A stretch of 64,000 nucleotides of DNA from Sweltsa coloradensis (Eukaryota > Arthropoda > Insecta > Plecoptera > Chloroperlidae). Position 1 is the stretch's first letter. Each line of letters opens with the position of its first letter. The DNA is taken from NCBI GenBank assembly GCA_024449915.1, contig JAMZAV010000161.1, positions 682,001 through 746,000 of the forward strand. Direction: 5' to 3'. A program made the translations under genes and the position numbers. The notes beneath the pieces are model-generated. The model saw nothing but the letters and a program-made list of their open reading frames with translations, ran no database searches and had not been told where the DNA came from. Shown in pieces: positions 48,024 to 61,261 of the stretch.

Positions 48024-50670
48024 TTAGTGACAGAAGGGTAAAAATACACATTTCTCTTTTTAGTGGACAAAAGCACCATTATATGAACATTATGAAATTA
48101 ATATCAAAGTTGTGTCTTAGGCAGTATCTGATTGACTTCATTGTACTGTTTTATTATTCAAATATAATACTCTATAATAATATGTTGGCTACTAGATTCA
48201 ATGTTTACTTATTTTGATAACCAGTAGTCTCCCCTACTAGGTTCGACAATCAAATGAAATTAGGTAACATATAAAGATGACGCAATAAAAATAAACCCGA
48301 ATATAATACTGTTATTATTATATTACCAAATAAAATGTTATATATAGTGTAATCCAATTAGTTATAAGTTTCAAATACGATATCAAATACTACACACAAA
48401 CGTCAAAAATGAATTTAAGTATCATGTTGGATGTTAAATGAAAATTAAACTCAGATTTATGTAAATAGGTTAAAGTATAATTCACATCAATTATTCAAAA
48501 CACGATAACATATTTCGATTAGGTTTATAAACAACGTGTTTCCCCTTCTGGCCTGCTCAACACAACTTGAAAATCGTATTTCGTTAGTCGATTCGTTTTC
48601 TCTTAGCTGCGTCAGTAAGAGGGTGGTGCCAATTAAACCTAGATGGCAATACCTTGGCTCGGCACACAATCAGCGCGCTCAAAGACTTAGCCAAGGGCAG
48701 AATAGGATATTAATTGAGCGGTTAATTTTAATGAACTGATTCTAAAATGAATGATTTACCCGTGAGCTGATGAGTGGAAGGAAATGAATTTTCAACAAAG
48801 ATGGAGAGATTCGATTTTCACTTCTCTTTGTATGTCGTCATCAATGGCGCCAATAAGATATTCTGGCACATTGACCTATTACTGCGTGATATAAGCATTT
48901 ATTTTTGTTTATTAAATGACTACTAATGTCTAAAAAAATACGTTCCCTGAATAACTTTGATCTATTTTTTTTATTAATTTTGATCTTCCTAACATAAATA
49001 ACATGTGCATGTGATTTGAGAGTTAAAATATAATAATTTTTGCGATTATGCAAACATCCAATTAAAATAACACTCATTATGTCAATCATTTTTGCTGGAA
49101 AGTAAGGGGGGGGGGGTTATAAACCTTTTTTAAATATATAATATATATGTTGACTTCGTTAAGTTTAACAGTTAAATTTAGTAAGTATACTTTATAGTTT
49201 TCAAATGGGTTTGAATTGAAGAGACAGTCATATAAGGTAGCTGTGATAATAAAGAAATATTAATGGTGTATTTGATAGCAAGCAATCTTCTGCACATATT
49301 GGTACCCGATATGAGAAAAACGCTTTTTACAATCGTAAATTTTCGAAAATATTAATAGCTAAATAAACCTTAAATTTGCTGAGTCACTAGTTCAATCGTT
49401 GTGTTTACGACCGACCGTATTACTATTTTGAGATTTATGCTTCTGTCGAAAATTTCAAATCTTGTTTTTATACGCATTGCTTTTCATAGTAAATCCCAAT
49501 TTTTATGGAGTTCAATTTAAAGTTATGAAAGTAATAAATACTGTAAAAAGGCAAGGTTATGCGAGTAAATTGATTTTCGTAGTTCGTCTTCCGTGGAATG
49601 GAAATTGTTGTAACGTTTATTAATTTTCTTGGGTTTTAGTTTTATAGACGAGTTTTATATTTTTCCTAGAATTAAGTGAGTGTAAAATGTGCTGGAAAAA
49701 TGTTAACGTGAACCAACACTTTGCCGGTTTTATTTCGTGGCAATATTTACCAGAACACTGTTTCCAAAAACCTATTAAAAAACTAATTTGACAAAAGCCA
49801 AAGGGTTGTTCTTATTGAAGGCGAACAATTTATCCTCCTTTGGCGTCTTTTATGGCTTCATTCGAAACAGATGATACAGAAACAATTTTATGGCGGTTGA
49901 AATTAAATTACGTTTCGTTCTCTTTCCTGTTCAACGCAGTAAAGGTTAAACCCCCCCAGATGGCGTTAAACGTCTAAATCGAGTGAAACAACACAGCCTT
50001 AAGTAGTTACGACATCTTTCTTTGCGAACTCTTTGCTACGTCAAATAATGTGGTAGTCTTGAGAGCTAGGCGGATCGGCTATACACGTTTAGGTTTGCAA
50101 AGAGAGTTACATTTCAGAAATAAAACGAAACAGTCTAAGCTCTACTCGCAACCGTTATTACCGAGACAGAAGTGGTGCAGCTATAAAGCAAACACGAATT
50201 TGCATATTTTTGGTTTGATTCCTTTCAAGAGCAAGGAGCCCGATGGAATAATGAGATATTTTATACGGTCTCGTACGAAAGTGAGTGTGGTTTACTAAGC
50301 AGTTAGTGGCGTTGTAAGATTGTGTGGACATATTGGCATTACATAATATCAAGATAATCCAAAGTATATGCATCGACGTTTGAGCCAAATGGGAAGTTGC
50401 TCAATGATGTGTGGGAACGGCACTTCTGATATATTATGAAGAGAATAGAGTTGAGACTATGAATATTTAATAAATGATGTGATTCTCCCTACAGTATTTT
50501 GTCGTGCATGGTCTACTGTTCATAACTTTTGTATCATCTTACATATTTATTTAATTATAAGTTAATACAAAATTATTTCTTTGAAACACTCAAGTGTCAA
50601 GAAATACTCGAGACTGAAAATTTGTATATAAAGTAGAGAATAAACGAGTCGTTTGTAGAAAAAGGATTTT
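48024..50670. other. Non-coding AT-rich stretch
   Basis: No gene recognised. An 82-codon open frame at 50050-50298 (plus) opens on GTG, is followed by a donor-like GTGAGT and has no identifiable domain. A poly-G run lies at about 49106. Confidence 0.4.
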
Positions 50671-50800
50671 GGTGGAGGTGCCGGGTTAATCCCGAAATTT
50701 GTAAAATGCAAATTAAATTATTATATTTGGTGGCAATACTGGATTATTTTCTTAATGTTGTGATTTACATGAGATTAGTTCATTTGGTGGAGGTGCCGGG
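50671..50800 (+). repeat. Two GGTGGAGGTGCCGGG cores 115 bp apart
   Basis: The 15-base core is exact at 50671-50685 and 50786-50800, with unlike sequence after each. Confidence 0.8.
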
Positions 50801-51544
50801 CCAAAAATCATTTTTTTATAATGTGTTAGAAAAAACGTTTTTTAGTTACTCAATACATGAAATGTAAGTTTAGGGCGTTGGGGAAAGAGAGTTGGGGATT
50901 GCTCTCACACAACATTTATTTCGTTTTTGTGTCATGTTGTAGTGTCGATAAAACGTCATATTATCATCCTTTTATTTTCGTCTGTAGCGTATTTTCAACT
51001 TTGCAAAGACTTGAAGCTCTACCCAGAGACTTCACATATTGTGTGTGTACGACTCAGTATTAGCAACATCTCCTAGAACTGTTGTTTCCGCGATTCTCCG
51101 CCATTATGAGCAGTTCGGTGTGCGACTGCTTCGTCCCAGTTAGCACAAAACGGGTTATCTAAATCGTTTTTCCCGCCTTGAGAAAGATCGTTCACGTATT
51201 TTTCTCTCGCTCGGAACAATGTTTATGGTCTGCTCGGGCTCTTTTCTTCTCGTTACACTAGAAGGGTTGATCTGTTCCCATCAGCGGAAGTTCCTTGTTT
51301 TATCGGTTGTCAATACGCGGTAGTTTTGAAGGCTACTAACGTAACGCGGGAAATTTTAAAATATATGTTAGTGTTTTAAATTTGAAAGTGATCAAGGCGT
51401 TTTGTTTACTAGTAAAAACTAATTGTAAAATGTAGGTTTTATAATGAGATTACTTTAGCCTAAGCATAGGTCGCATTAACTGGTAGGGTAAAATTGAAAA
51501 TTGTACGAAGGTGAGCAAAATAAACAAGTTGGATAATTATTATA
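50801..51544. other. Non-coding stretch
   Basis: Less AT-rich at 51060-51310. No recognisable gene. Confidence 0.4.
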
Positions 51545-51620
51545 AAGAAATCAATTCAGGAATAAATAAATCCATCTAAGTGGGGTATCGAACCCCGGTC
51601 TCCTTTTTTTTTGGTCAGTT
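51545..51620 (-). mobile_element. tRNA-like SINE fragment (family 3)
   Basis: GAAATCAATTCAGGAA...GGGGTATCGAACCCCGGTCT matches 19620-19685. The minus-strand B box is intact. Confidence 0.55.
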
Positions 51621-54514
51621 TAAAGGCACCAGGATTATTGCAGTAATGTTCCAATCTATTCAGATCCATCGCTATGGAGATAAAAAGTTAGTCCTAGATT
51701 AAATATTTAGCGGTTGGTCATAATACTAAGCCTAAGAGTTGGTCATGGTTATGCATACAAATAAACATTATTTGTTGGTCTTAACATACCTGAAAATGTA
51801 AAACGTGGTGCAATAGAACAAAGAAAATATACTCGATTTGAATTCTTGAAGTAGAAGAACCTCTAGAAGGTTTTTTTAGATCGTGCAACATTTGATAAAA
51901 CGCCCGCATCTAAATGTCTCTTTCTTTCTTTGCTCACAGCTCGCGATACGAAAATAGTGTCAAGAAGAGTGATGTGTTTTCTTAAGACCGTTTCCATCAT
52001 TATTTTCAATGTACTTTTCCTTCAGTCCTTGACATTTCCCAAATGATCCCCATATATTTGCAATTCAAGGGAAACAGTTGATGATGCAGAATGCCGTATA
52101 CTAAATAACAATAATAAAGAATAATATGTAATCAAAAATCAGATTTGAAATTGAAATTCATGACATTTCAAACATATCGCGGAAATGTATTCTGATAAGT
52201 TTGTGTTAATAGGCAATTTGTAAGCGTTTTTTTTTAATTCGATATGTCATACCACCAGTAGTAGACATACAGCCTACCTAATTTAAGAAATTATGCAATT
52301 AACTTATACATGAAGTGACAATGATCGCATTTCAAGGTTCAATTTCTATTCATGGAACCACCTTCGTGAAAGGAGTAAAATACAGTGAAACTACTAGCAT
52401 TAATCGAGTGGTTGTCTGATTGATAGTAATACTCGTAAATACCCATCTATAACTCAACCTTATGATATTGATATATGAAGGCAATACCAAGTATAAAATA
52501 TCGTATTAAAACTTTGTCGCTGTAGTAAACAAACTTGATGTCTACTATTTCTCTGTTTTTGTCATCAAGTTTCTAAAATATCCGACGAAGAAAAATCGCG
52601 TTTGAAACCATGTTTTACAAAACAAAGTAAATGTAAGAACCAACTCAGTTAAAACGAAGATCATCTCACTTGATATATCACTGTACTTAAGCATCGCAAT
52701 TAGCCTGCAGCGTCTAAATCAGAAACTATTGCGCTACAAATTAAAGTTAGTTTCGTTCTGTGCTGTTAAAAGTTGTGTATTTCAGTGTTCCAATAGTTTT
52801 CTCGTGTTAAAAACAAAAAACACTTCAACCCTTGAGCTCAAACAATGTTTTATTTATTTATTTTATTTACTTTATACCCACCACACGTTACGAGGATTAC
52901 AACATTTAATCACCGTGTCTCAAACAGAAATATACTACTCCTATTTGAAACCCAATTTCACTACCAACACATTAAGTGAGACTGCAATAGTTCGTACTCC
53001 GCTTCCATGTGTTACTCCCTGAAATATTCCTTGATGCCAACTGCACAAACAATGACAGGATTTTAAGGTATCTTATTAACCTATTTAGAAACCGTAATTG
53101 GGAGTTTCTATTCAACTCAGAAATATATCTAACAATAACAGCAGACATAGAGCTTGGTGTGTATGAGACAGAAGCGGAAACTAGAAATGGAATTATTATT
53201 TTGCTTTATGATGTCTACTGAAGGAATTTGTGTTAACTTAAGGTTCATTTCGTAATATAAAATGCACCACTTATTTACAAGTTAATTATATTCGAACTTT
53301 AAGTGGGGCTCATCCGTATCATACAGTTCTAACAACAATCACACTTACATTAAATCAAATTAATTCCACTCTTCAATTTTTTAAATCAGAACGTATTTTT
53401 TGTTTTCTAGGTAAAGGATCATCTAAAACGTGTAGTAATGGACATCACATCATCTTCTAATCATCAGACAATCGTCACAGAAATTAAACATTGGTATTGT
53501 TTCAAGATTGGATTTTGGATACACTTTTTTTGTGGGGGTATTTAGTTTTTTTACGAAAACATCATGAAGATAAGAAAGATTTAAGACCATGATAACACAA
53601 TGGATAATATTATTTCGGCACTTCCATTATAGCGAAAGCGTTATTGTTACATTGAGATTAAAACTAGTGTAACAAGACAGTATTGTGGTTATGAGAGTCC
53701 GCGCAAGGAAGTGAGTTTAATGCGTTAGTACAACTCACTTTAATGATCTTGAGTCGTGTTAGGATCAAGTGGCCGACTGTCCCGTCTAAGAAATACTCTA
53801 GTTTTTCTTCCGCTCTGTGGCAAACGCAAGAGTCGTTTGGCTTTAGTGGGGGTTAGAAGGGAGCCCTGTTTGGCCACTAGTTCCCTCTATTCTTCATTAG
53901 ATGAATGACTGTGTTAGAGAAAGGGCGGGGGGACGGGGGGGGGTGGTTCATTATTACAGTAGGAAGTCGGGAATACTAGAAGAACAATCGCAATCTGAAA
54001 CTGCTGTTTCAAAACATTCTAGCGGGCTATTCTGGGGAATGGCGCTCGTGAGGGTGGCTGGGATGGCGTCATATAAACACAGTGTGGTGACCACTGTTAT
54101 CAGACGGGCGCTGATAGAAGTTTCAACGCTGTGTTGTGAACTGTGTACACTACACTTCGTTCCATCAAACACTTAGCCGTTCATCGCGAGGGACGCAGCA
54201 AACAACGTACTTAGGAAGCGAGAAGTAACATTAGTTGGGTTAAGTTTGCCTAGATGTACTGTTAAGTCACTGAAATAAATTAAACTTTATTTTCTACGTT
54301 TTTTTAAAGTATTCAAGAAACGTGGCGGTTTATTTGATCTATTTTTTATTTATTTTTATTTTTATTTTATTTTTATTTTATTTTTTATTTTATTTTTTAT
54401 TTAACGTTGTATCTTATTCAGTTAAAATACTGATTTACAAAGGAGGACAACAAATCATCATGTATCAAACGCAAACGCGCTCGCCAACGTTATTTTATTA
54501 TGAGAACTAAATAG
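51621..54514. other. Non-coding stretch
   Basis: No gene that I can support. Open frames at 52729-53221 and 53901-54176 are not recognisable. The latter begins in a G-run and is preceded by no clear acceptor. Confidence 0.4.
54338..54402. repeat. TTTTA microsatellite
   Basis: TTTATTTTTATTTTATTTTT-type run just upstream of the SINE at 54515. Confidence 0.7.
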
Positions 54515-54812
54515 TTTCATTGGGGCTGACCGACAGTGTTGGCTCGAGCGTTAAGCCAAGGCCGCCTCTATATTTAACGCTTCGCTCTCGGTTATAAACG
54601 CGCGACTCTGATTCGGGAGGTGTCGGGTTCAAATCCCGTCGAGACCGGCAATCCTGACTGAAGTTCATCCAAGGTTTTTCTCAGTCGTTAATGAGAATGC
54701 AAGGGATTGATTCCTCTTAAACAGCCCTCGGATATTCCTTCACAATTGTCCTATCAGCAACATACCTAGAGAGGGGCATGAATTGCACTCTGGGCAGGCT
54801 TCCCACGAAAAA
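54515..54812 (+). mobile_element. SINE family 1, most complete copy
   Basis: A-box-like TTGGCTCGAGCGTTAA, an extra 40-base insertion in the D-arm region, and B box GGTTCAAATCC. GTCGAGACCGGCAATCCTGA, TTTTTCTCAGTCGTTAATGA and an AGAGGGGCATGAATTGCACT block follow, then an A-rich end. Confidence 0.8.
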
Positions 54813-57002
54813 TAAAAACTATTTATTGGACCTGGTATTAGTTTAACGTGGGTTCAAGCATGTCTATCAACCACGTATTGAATATAAACATGTATTTTCC
54901 ATAGCCAAATAGTCATTACAGTACATAGCAATGAAGACATTTGGTAACTGCCTATTTTAATAGTCCGTCCGTAACAGAGAAAGCACGAGACGAGACTATT
55001 ATTCGGGAGATCATCTGTTCGATAACAGCCTCTGAAATTCAAACTAGTGATTGATTTTAATATTCTTTTAAGTCATTGATGAATGCGGGAATTAAGTTCT
55101 TCTAACAGCCAATGGATACTTCTAGCTATACAAAAATCATAAACACATAACTTATATTTAGTTACTCGGGTAAACTGATGTATCCCAAAACAGGAACCCT
55201 GCGAAAACGGTTTTATACGACGCCAAAAATAATACTCTCTCAGAAACAGTAAGATTTTTCTACTGTACATTTGTAATTTTAGATTTTCTAAGTTAAGAAA
55301 TATGGTTTTACAATGTAATACGTGGCTTACACTCCAAATGATGCGCAGATTACATCGTGTCTGCAGAGCTTATATCGCCGACAGCCAGGTTAGCAGCGAG
55401 CGGGCTAAGTTAAGGTGGTAAGAGGATCAATGCAAATGAGCTGGCTCGTTGCGAGCCCACACCTTAGGCTAGTGAGAGTAAGTGGCGGCTGAGGTAAGGA
55501 GATGTGGGGGGGGGGGGTAATCCGGGGCGAAGACTTGCTACTTATGTGCGAGCTTAATTTTGAACACGGTAGTTGGTGACGCAACGAGATCGTACATGAT
55601 TTGAGTTTCTGTAAGGAAGTTGTTAGTTTTGAAGTTAATTATCCAATTCGCCTTATATTTTACCTTGAAATTGTTCTAAAATGTAAAATTATATTACGAT
55701 TATTTGTTGTTATTATCACACTCAATAACTATCAAAAAATCATATTTATATTTATAACAATTTGTCTTTTGTAGTGGAAATTGCATCGTTATTTTTATGT
55801 TTTGATAACCAAAGGACAAAATATACAGGTCATTGTATCGATTATGCATAATACATTGTATTTAGCCCAATAAACTACTCTTTTTGTATGTAGTACTTTA
55901 AATGTATACATTATTATATATTAAAATACGATTATTTTCAATATCGTCTCTTAGTATAAATCAGCACAATTTTTAAACAACATGGCAATAAAATGACAAT
56001 TGTATCAGATTTCAAATTTTAAACTGAAAAAAGTGTATTATTTTGAAGATTGGATTTTCCGGACAAGTTAAAAAACGTATCGTGTTGAGATTGAGACTTT
56101 TAATGACGACAAAATCGTTTCGTTTTCTAATCAATGGAATTAGTCATATTCCGGCTTGTTGCTTTGATGATAAAATTTTTCATTCATCTTTTACATTTTT
56201 GAGCCCAGTGTTGTACAGATTTGTGTTAACATTATTTATTTTAAAGTACTTCGTTATAGTATTTATAACGCACCACTTCTAAAGGTGTTTTACTTAAAAA
56301 CTTACAGATATATTTAAATTCTTTTCTCTGCCATTTCCTAGCTCCCTGCGTTCACTTTATACGGTGGTTTAATTTAATAGAATGTGAACTACTAATGTAT
56401 TCCGCTTTATCCATTGTGGGAGATCTTCTAAATTGCGGTGAATATATGTTTTCCAATTAATTCCAGAATCCTCCCCCCCCCCCCCCTACATCGGATACCA
56501 GCGTGTCATTGCCACATGCCACGCCGCTAACATATAGGGGCTACCTGATATGTTCCCTCAAACAATGATAATGCCTCTCAAGCATTACACCAACGGAATA
56601 ATACGATTATTCTTTTTGTTTTTCTTTAAATTGGTTTATAATGTGATTTTTTGGTTGACCTATATATCATAAAATAAAATAATTTCACCGGAATCTGAAT
56701 CATTTGCCCATGGATATCGAATATTGCTTGCTTCATAGACATCGCAATAATCTGGGAGAGTCAAGAAATATTACATTAGGCTTCCTTTTTTTTACTGTTT
56801 CCGAACAGTAGTCCTACCATACATGAAAATATTTTATTTTTCTTTAATCATAATAACATTCATATTCATATCTTGGTGTTTTCGTAGCCTGGACGGGAAC
56901 AGTAAGTAACACAGAAATGTGACTGAAAACTGCATGATTTCGATAAATGAAATAGGTCGGTTTAAAAGTCAATAAAAATGATTGAATTTGTTATATACTT
57001 AC
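54813..57002. other. Non-coding stretch
   Basis: No supported gene. Poly-G (55508-55517) and poly-C (about 56471-56486) runs. 55320-55520 is relatively GC-rich without a recognisable open frame. Confidence 0.4.
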
Positions 57003-57173
57003 TATAGTCGTTACCATGGTAAACATCTATACCGTTGATAATCTTCTTGTGCCAGTTTACCAATATCGTAGGCCGGTGCTGGATTTTTAACTTCTCTCGA
57101 CCACAAAATGAAGTGAATTCTTCTGTTTCGAATGTTAGTTTGCTTGCTTTATTGTCCCTGCGTTCATAACTTT
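57003..57173 (-). CDS. Candidate internal exon, phase 1-1, unidentified
   Basis: 171 bp, bounded on minus by GTTTTAG| and |GTAAGTAT, both good splice sites. It is open throughout (57 codons), and both introns would be phase 1, the pattern of mobile extracellular modules and of the first three astacin introns. It encodes a polar, basic segment with one Cys (FCGREKLKIQ), a RPTILVNWHKK core and INGIDVYHGNDY. I do not recognise the domain. No partner exons were identified with certainty, though a possible astacin-like relic lies upstream on the same strand (58226-58297). Confidence 0.35.
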
Positions 57174-57396
57174 CTAAAACAAAATATGTATACAACGGTT
57201 TTATAGAAAATTTCATAATGTTTTGAATAAATGTTCCTTGAATAAATTTCGGAACTTGCATCATTGTACCGATTTACGACTTATTTTATGATGAAAAAAG
57301 ATATTGAAAGCAATATTAGAAAGTGTTTTATTATGCCGTTAAAAATTGTTCTTACATAAAGTATTCCTGTTTAGATTCATATATAAAAAAATACGG

Positions 57397-57450
57397 TTTA
57401 TATTTTGAGTCTATCCCATGAGTTGCAAGAAGGGATTTTCAGGGGGGTGT
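57397..57450 (-). mobile_element. SINE family 2 tail relic
   Basis: TTTTGAGTCTATCCCATGAG and GGGATTTTCAGGGGG match the SINE tail GAGTCTATCCACTCAG...GATTTTCAGTGGGG. Confidence 0.4.
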
Positions 57451-58225
57451 TGGGATTTTATATATGTATATAAAGCTCCATTAAGCTCATGAATTTATCA
57501 GAAACTGGCAGACGGACAGACAGAAAAGTGATGCTTATAATATAAAATTGTGTTATTGTGTGTTATAAGGAAACAATTGTGTGTAGATGAAAAAAGAAGG
57601 TGTTAGAGCGTCAAACCTTAGTGACAGTTCAGAAGAATTCCTTAAAACAGCTCACGGAATTCAATTGCAATGGCCATTGGCCACTGACAATCTTTTAATG
57701 TAATGAACATGTCGAATAACCTGATAAAATAACAATTAATATTCACATGGGCGGTAACTATGATTTTGTTCGTCTGTTAAAAGTAGTCACCATTTTATCT
57801 AGTGAATCCTAGTCAAAATCATTCTCCCTCAGTCCCTCTAAAGCGAATCTCGACCAAGTTAAACTGTGCAAAGGCAAGCAAGCCGTTGAACGGCTATAAA
57901 AACTTCCTAGTAATCCAGTTTCTCTAGCGCTTTTCTGCGTATCAGAATTTTAAATGGGAATATTTTTATGTTAAAAAGGCAATAACTATGCTGAACGTAG
58001 GGGATATATCCAAAGTTTGGAATGTTTTTTCAGGCGAGAGTTTTTTTAGACTTAATACATAACTGGTAAAGGGTCAAACTTATCAAAATGGCCATTGTAA
58101 AAGCTAATTATTATGTCCAGGCAAAGAGGGAATTTTTAGGGGGGGGGGGGCGTGTTGGGGTAGTTTCCCATAATTGAGATATCCCCGTATATTCTAGTAA
58201 GTAACATTTGAGTACGTTGAGGACT

Positions 58226-58297
58226 GTATTTAGAACGGTCGAACTGTCGTAGAAACTAGCGTTTAAAGAGGAAGCACCCTTAAAGTTTTCACGTTGA
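58226..58297 (-). pseudogene. Possible decayed astacin exon-4 relic
   Basis: After an acceptor (TTTTTTTAG|) the minus strand reads ENFKGASSLNASFYDSS. Astacin B exon 4 has [14 protein letters not shown]...YDYGS at the same distance from its acceptor. The Met-turn SIMHY is not preserved and the spacing is four residues shorter. The reading phase at the acceptor also differs by one base. It may be chance similarity. Confidence 0.3.
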
Positions 58298-58859
58298 CTA
58301 AAAAAACAAAACATTCCCGTGCACTCGTTACGTGGAAAGAATAGCACACATCTGTCGTAGAGGAAATACCCAGTGAGTTATTTTTCTACTTTTGTATAAA
58401 TTGTTGTACTTTTAGCAAGATTTTATTAAATCATGTGATATTTTTTAGTCATTTTGTCATTCATGTATTCTAGAGTTGATAAATTGAAAATACGATAGTG
58501 GGTGCAACGACATAATTTTTCGCTTGGGTGAAAAAGCAATTTTGAAAAGGTTGGTGGATAAATCCGAGGAAAGTCTGCAAAAGTTCTTATAAAGCAATTT
58601 TAAAACTATTATAGTTCATCACGAATCGTTTTGTCGTTCTTTCTATATAATTCGCGAAACTTATCAAAAGGTAAGTAAATGCAATAGTTTAGTACTGCTT
58701 AGTTTTAAAATTGAGTTAAGTTTACAATTTGCATCTATGGATATTAAGAAACTTTTCTCTTCGTGTTATTAATAAATGAACATTGTTGGAATTTAACTTC
58801 TTAAATTTTAAATGCAATTTTAATTAATGCACTTTGTATTAAGAAGCGAGTCTTCCTAA

Positions 58860-59078
58860 TAACCATCACTTTTCTGTCCGTCCGTCTGTGCGAGTGTCTC
58901 GTCTCACGATAAAAACCGAACACGACCTCCGATTGACATGCGATGTTTTTGTCGGCATTGCAGCTCAACAAGTACGATACAGAATATATTTGAATACCTG
59001 GGGGGTTAGGGAAGGGGATGGGGGAAGGGGGTCAGCCCCACAGAAAGTTTGAAAATCTGTGACCCGGCACCTCCACCA
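58860..59078 (-). mobile_element. GGTGGAGGTGCCGGG-ended repeat
   Basis: On minus it begins TGGTGGAGGTGCCGGGT and runs through GCAATGCCGACAAAAACATC to GACGGACGGACAGAAAAGTG. The same order occurs at 60352-60606 (plus) and 45360-45532 (minus). It contains a G-rich low-complexity stretch at 58999-59040. Confidence 0.55.
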
Positions 59079-60351
59079 TTTTGATTACTCAACACAATAC
59101 TGTAAAACACGCTTCTACCAAGTATTGTATACATGATCATCAACTAGTCCATTTTAAATTATTGTTGTTTTTTATTTAAAACGAAGGTGAAAAAACTTAT
59201 ATCGTTTACATATAAGGCATTCAAAGATTAATATAACAATACTATTACAAATAATATCAAAATTGCAATGTACTTAGTATTTTTTAGACAGTTTGTGAAT
59301 CAAGTGAAGGACAAATTAAAAATTTAAAAAATGTGAAGAAAATAAATTGTAAAATGATCATCAAGAAACTATAGTGTGTGGTTTATGTGAAGTGGTTTAA
59401 GAAATTACCTTAAGTTATTTGCAAAGTTGATAAACTTTGTATGTTTGTATAAAAAAGCATCAGTGATTGTTGTCGGCTAATAATTGGGGAATATTTATAA
59501 CTCTTGAGGGTGCCTCGATGTGTTTTAATTGTCTAATTCGTTTTAGAATCCAATGATAAAGCCCTAGACCTAAATCAGCTTTGCACAAACAACCTACACT
59601 ACATTATTCTCAACAACAGTCATCCAGCTTCTTTCTATGTTAAGACCTACTCAACCTGACAAGAAAGTTAGTACCACCGGTATGATCTGGATTTGAACTT
59701 AATTACAAATGTTCTCATGGGATAAAAATATAAATTATAGATACATTACCAAAACGAGAACAATGTACTCACCGCTTGGAAAATCTGTTCTTGTATGAAT
59801 AGGGGAGGATATTTACGATTTATGATCGTATGATTTTTAATCTCCGTTTTGACATTGTCCCGTATTGTGATTTATTTATTTACAACGGGAAAAGAACAGC
59901 CATTGTAAAAATTTTGTTTGCGTGTATGTAGAGATATTTTGTCAAAACCAGGTTATACCATTTTTAAAACGACCATCCTTCATTTAGATAAAATCTTTGA
60001 TACAATTGTTTATAAGTGCTTCACAAATATAAGGACATCTAAAGAACAAAATTAAAGTGTATTGGTGCTCCCGTTCTCTTTACAATTTGTTATGATTTAA
60101 TAAAGTAGTCTAGACAAAATTTTACAGGTTACATGTTTTTTCAATACCCATTGATATCAACTAGCTTGAAATGTTAAATTTACATTTGAAACCCCTTTGC
60201 CATTATTATACTAAATTTTTCATCTTTTACCCGTCGGGTCCTACTAAACTCCAACTAAATGTTTGTTCAATCAGTAAATAAGTTAGGATCAATGGTACGA
60301 TAGTGCCCAAAAATGAGAACGAGGTTCCCTCGCTTGTTTCAGCCTTAAATA
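59079..60351. other. Non-coding AT-rich stretch
   Basis: Nothing recognised. Confidence 0.45.
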
Positions 60352-60606
60352 ATGGTGGAGGAGCCGAGAACACAAATATTCAAACTATTTTGGGGCAAGC
60401 CCCAACCCCTTACCCCCAGGGTCGCCAAAATATATTTATTTGACGTCTAACCAATTATGTAATTTTATGTGCTATCCTTGTTGAAAAGCAATGTCAATAA
60501 AAATGCTGTCAATCGGAGGTCTTGTTGGGTATTTATCGTAAACGTGAAACCAACACACACAGATGGACGGACAGAAGTGATGAAATTGGAGCTTCGCTCC
60601 CTATAG
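60352..60606 (+). mobile_element. GGTGGAGG-ended repeat, second copy
   Basis: It starts ATGGTGGAGGAGCCGAG (a variant of the core), shares GGGGCAAGCCCCAACC and TCAATCGGAGGTC with 58860-59078, and ends GATGGACGGACAGAAGTGAT...GGAGCTTCGCTCCC. Confidence 0.55.
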
Positions 60607-60844
60607 TTATTAATTACTTAGCAATCAACTATTATAAACTAAATTTTCGTTTGCATGTATCTTATTTATAACGTGGATGGTGGTGGTACCTTGTCAAAAT
60701 TAAAGATATGTTGTCGAAAAACTAAATAAGTGAATACATTGTAATGTGCTATTGCAAAGTAATTACGACATACATTATCCAGCCGTCACTCGCCTTCCAC
60801 AAGATTGATGAATAATTTTGTTTGTTGACAAATAACTTCCCCGC

Positions 60845-61040
60845 GTGGCCGTTGTTCGGGTATTTGGGCCGGTCCCATGTGTCCTATTTATACCCGGCGA
60901 GTCAGTGGAGGAATGCCTCGGAGTCAAGTTTGCTCTGTACACGAGGCTGGCGTTTCTCCAGCCGTATGTTGGGCGGGAGGGGGAAACAGCTGCGTACCGA
61001 GCATGTAGGCAATACATCGCATCAAACATGGGGTGTACAG
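60845..61040 (+). other. GC-rich coding-like island, unidentified
   Basis: About 200 bp clearly richer in GC than its surroundings and open on plus. The predicted segment includes FALYTRLAFLQPYVGRE and AAYRACRQYIASNMGCTG, ending at a consensus donor ACAG|GTAAAT in phase 1. No ATG and no good acceptor were found before the in-frame stop at 60833-60835. A weak acceptor at 60905 would give a phase 1-1 exon (60906-61040). The minus strand is also open (60775-61131). Family unknown. Confidence 0.25.
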
Positions 61041-61261
61041 GTAAATGATGAGAATTTAATGATTTTTCATCAAGACCCTGTTTGTCAATCCCAAATGAGG
61101 CTTTAGACAACCTTGAACCAAACTGTAACATTGTTAAACAAGATGGTAAGTTTCTGGTTGGGGGATTTTGTAATTTCTGAATTGATTTACTTATAATTAA
61201 TTACTCTTACGGGAGTGTTTCCCGATAATGAAATTAAGAAGCTATGAGCTATTTAAAATGT

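Noticed and set aside
50050..50298. An 82-codon plus-strand frame closed by GTGAGT
   Set aside because: It has no ATG start, no convincing acceptor and no recognisable domain, and it overlaps an open minus frame.
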